The notes below the pieces were generated by a model. That model worked only from the letters and a program-made list of their open reading frames with translations, searched no databases and had not been told where the DNA came from. Source: an uncultured Campylobacter sp. (GTDB lineage: Bacteria > Campylobacterota > Campylobacteria > Campylobacterales > Campylobacteraceae). Taken from it: DNA of 52,258 nt. Numbering within the stretch: position 1 is the stretch's first letter; each line of letters begins with the position of its first letter. Location: NCBI RefSeq assembly GCF_938045345.1, contig NZ_CALIMS010000024.1, positions 1-52,258 on the forward strand. Direction: 5' to 3'. The translations under genes were made by a program, and so were the position numbers. Shown piece after piece: positions 50,490 to 52,258 of the stretch.

Positions 50490-52258
50490 AAAGAAACAGG
50501 ATCGCTAATATTATTTGGCGACAATTACCTTGATAGCACGGAGCTAACCAAGAATCAAGCTAATAATGCTGCCCAAGCAGGTGCTCATAAGCTATTCGGT
50601 AATAAAAATAACACCGTAAACGTATCTCAAAGCGCAGGAGATCTAAACGGTAAGAATATAAGCTCCGGTAGAGCAGATATCAAAGATAGCGTAACTCCAA
50701 ATACCGTCTATAACAATAAAACCATAGTTAAGGGCGGAACAAATTTCGGTAACGTAAATGCAGGTTACGGCGATAGCGGAACCCAAGAGGTTCACCACAA
50801 CGAGCTAAGCTTTGAAGATAGCTCAAAAGGTGCTGTGGTAAACGGAAACATAAGTGCAGGCTACTCCCTAAACGGAAACGTTCATGATAATACCGTAACT
50901 ACAAACGATACCACCATTAACGGAAACGCTTACGGCGGTGAAGCAGCAAATGGTAATGCGGATGCCAACACCATAACTCTAAATGACGGTAAGGTTACCC
51001 ACGACGTAAAAGGTGCAAAAGCTAGCGGTAGTGCAAGCAATAACAGCGTAAATTTAAAAGGTGCTGCTAGAGTCGACGGTAACGTCTACGCAGCAGATGC
51101 AAGCAGCGGTAGCGGTAACAGCGTAAATTTCCATAGCGGAAGCGTAGGAGGAACGATATATGGTCTATCTAATATAGGCGGCACCAATAATAGCCTAAAC
51201 GTATATAACGCCTCTACTCAAAAAACCGCAGGAGATATAGCAAATCTAAACGTATTAAACTTCGATGGAATTTCAAACGCTAACGGTAGCGCCGCAACTG
51301 CAGCTTTAAATTTAACCACTACCGGCAACACCAATATCAATAATGCTAAATTCCAACTAAACGGAATAGATTACGATCCAAGCAGCGACAGCTACGGTTC
51401 TTTAAATATAGAGGAGGGTAAGGAGTATTATCTTATCCGCAATACCGGTAATACCTTTACGAGCTTTACAGAGAAGGCTAAGCAAACGACCAATGAGTTT
51501 ACGCTTAAAAACTCTACCACCTACGATATAATGCTAAAAGGCCTAATTAAGAGCAGCGACGATCAATCTATCTTGATTCAAGGAAATAAGCTTACTTCAA
51601 GAAAAATTTCCAATGACGGCAAATTCGACGGCGGAGAGATCAATAAATACGGAAATATCCCAAATCCTGTAATAAACGTAGTTAACGAAAATCCTTCTAA
51701 TCCTACAGATTTTAACGGCTTAGATATCGACGGCGGCAACAACTCTACCGTAAATTTAACCGGCGGCAATAATATCGGAAATATCACCGGCGGAGCTGGA
51801 AGCACTCTAAATGTAGGTAAAGATACTACCAATCCGGCAGCTCCTAATTCGATCACCGCCAAGAATATCGGAGGATTTGACGATATCAATATCTTTATGC
51901 CTCCTACCGTTAAAGACGGCGATTCGATGATTAAGCTTACCGATCCTACGGCTAATACTGATCTAAGCAATATGAGAGGCAAGATCACCGCTTACATTAG
52001 CGGCAATACCGACGTAGGAGATACCAGCACTATCCACCTAATCGATAAGCAAGGAAGCGGACGATTACTACTTCCTGATCCTTCGCATCTACAAACAAGA
52101 GTCCAACAAGGAGCTACCATAGAGTATGAGACCTACGGTATGGTAGATGCAAACGGAAGAGCATTGGATCTTAGATTTAGCGGTAAAAGAAGGGTAAAAG
52201 ACGATACCAAATCCTTCGCCGAAACCCGTGCCGCAAGCTTAGCCAGCTTAAAGAGCGG
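50490..52258 (+). pseudogene. Autotransporter passenger, 3' part open, no start, cut by the window end
   Basis: One frame stays open from 50490 (after TAA 50487-50489) to the last base, about 589 codons. It has no plausible start near its head, so it is the continuation of the eroded gene. The sequence is a passenger domain of NG-type repeats (VNGNISAGYSLNGNVHD, TINGNAYGGEAANGNAD, VDGNVYAADASSGSGN). It then has a linker with IHLIDKQGSG and ends in KSFAETRAASLASLKSG, the usual lead-in to the C-terminal autotransporter barrel, which must lie just outside. The codon use and lack of stops over 1.7 kb show recent or present selection, unlike the 5' part. It may be a silent donor cassette. Confidence 0.7.

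Noticed and set aside
50600..51200. Regular repeats that might be a CRISPR array or tandem DNA repeat
   Set aside because: They are protein-level passenger repeats in one open frame, degenerate in DNA and without uniform spacers.
51578..51988. 136-codon minus-strand frame in the autotransporter region
   Set aside because: It is a mirror of the biased codons of the open plus-strand passenger and has no ribosome site.
1..52258. tRNA, rRNA or insertion sequences
   Set aside because: I saw no cloverleaf, rRNA segment, transposase or terminal repeats with target duplication anywhere in the window.

Overview
The window looks like chromosome of an epsilonproteobacterium (Campylobacterota), most likely a Campylobacter of the oral/anaerobic group. 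The evidence is the gene content: a short adenylate kinase, an aspartyl-tRNA synthetase of the type used in this group, two futalosine-pathway menaquinone genes, a lone ArsS-type kinase, a mtaB-mscS-aroB order as in C. jejuni, and TACAAT/TATAAT -10 boxes with no clear -35. The species (perhaps C. gracilis-like) is a guess. Word use is distinctive: AAATTT, GAATTT and relatives (RAATTY) are very dense, above all between genes.

Layout. 1-3.05 kb: a TonB-dependent transferrin/lactoferrin/hemoglobin-type receptor with a G8 tract in its signal peptide and one in-frame TAA at codon 119. 3.6-7.05 kb, minus strand: ppa, a YgiW-like OB-fold protein, adk, aspS. 7.1-12.2 kb, plus strand: nadK, recN, tatD, a lytic transglycosylase and rlpA. 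12.2-13.9 kb: an AT-rich islet with a frameshifted VbhA-like antitoxin remnant and two unknown minus-strand genes. 14.1-17.5 kb: a YihY protein and an intact siderophore receptor. 17.7-25.5 kb: a TrkA-like protein, aroB, mscS, mtaB, an FtsH-like ATPase that has lost its protease motif, and mog. 25.56-30.33 kb: a tight seven-gene cluster around a P1B-6-type (SCA motif) metal ATPase. 30.4-31.95 kb: an AT-rich islet with a MORN/YwqK lipoprotein, a small unknown protein and a small helix-turn-helix protein. 32.1-49.3 kb: mostly housekeeping genes (tgt, glmS, mqnE, a purine permease with a phosphoribosyltransferase, a GT39-like membrane protein, a pseudopilin, metG, a basic Ala/Lys/Ser protein, a MurF-N-like protein, a UbiD-family decarboxylase, an ArsS-like kinase). 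49.5 kb to the end: an eroded autotransporter whose 3' part is still open and runs out of the window.

The most interesting system is the 25.56-30.33 kb cluster. Its ATPase has the SCA membrane motif of P1B-6 ATPases, the family of FezB, which builds ferrosomes (membrane-bounded iron stores) in Desulfovibrio, Shewanella, Rhodopseudomonas and Clostridioides. Around it lie a second copy of its N-terminal HMA-like domain, a ferritin-like helical protein, three small glycine-rich or YtxH-like membrane proteins and a small membrane protein with a His pair in its helix. I infer a candidate ferrosome-like operon in a Campylobacter. The two iron receptors in the window fit an iron theme but are not linked to it.
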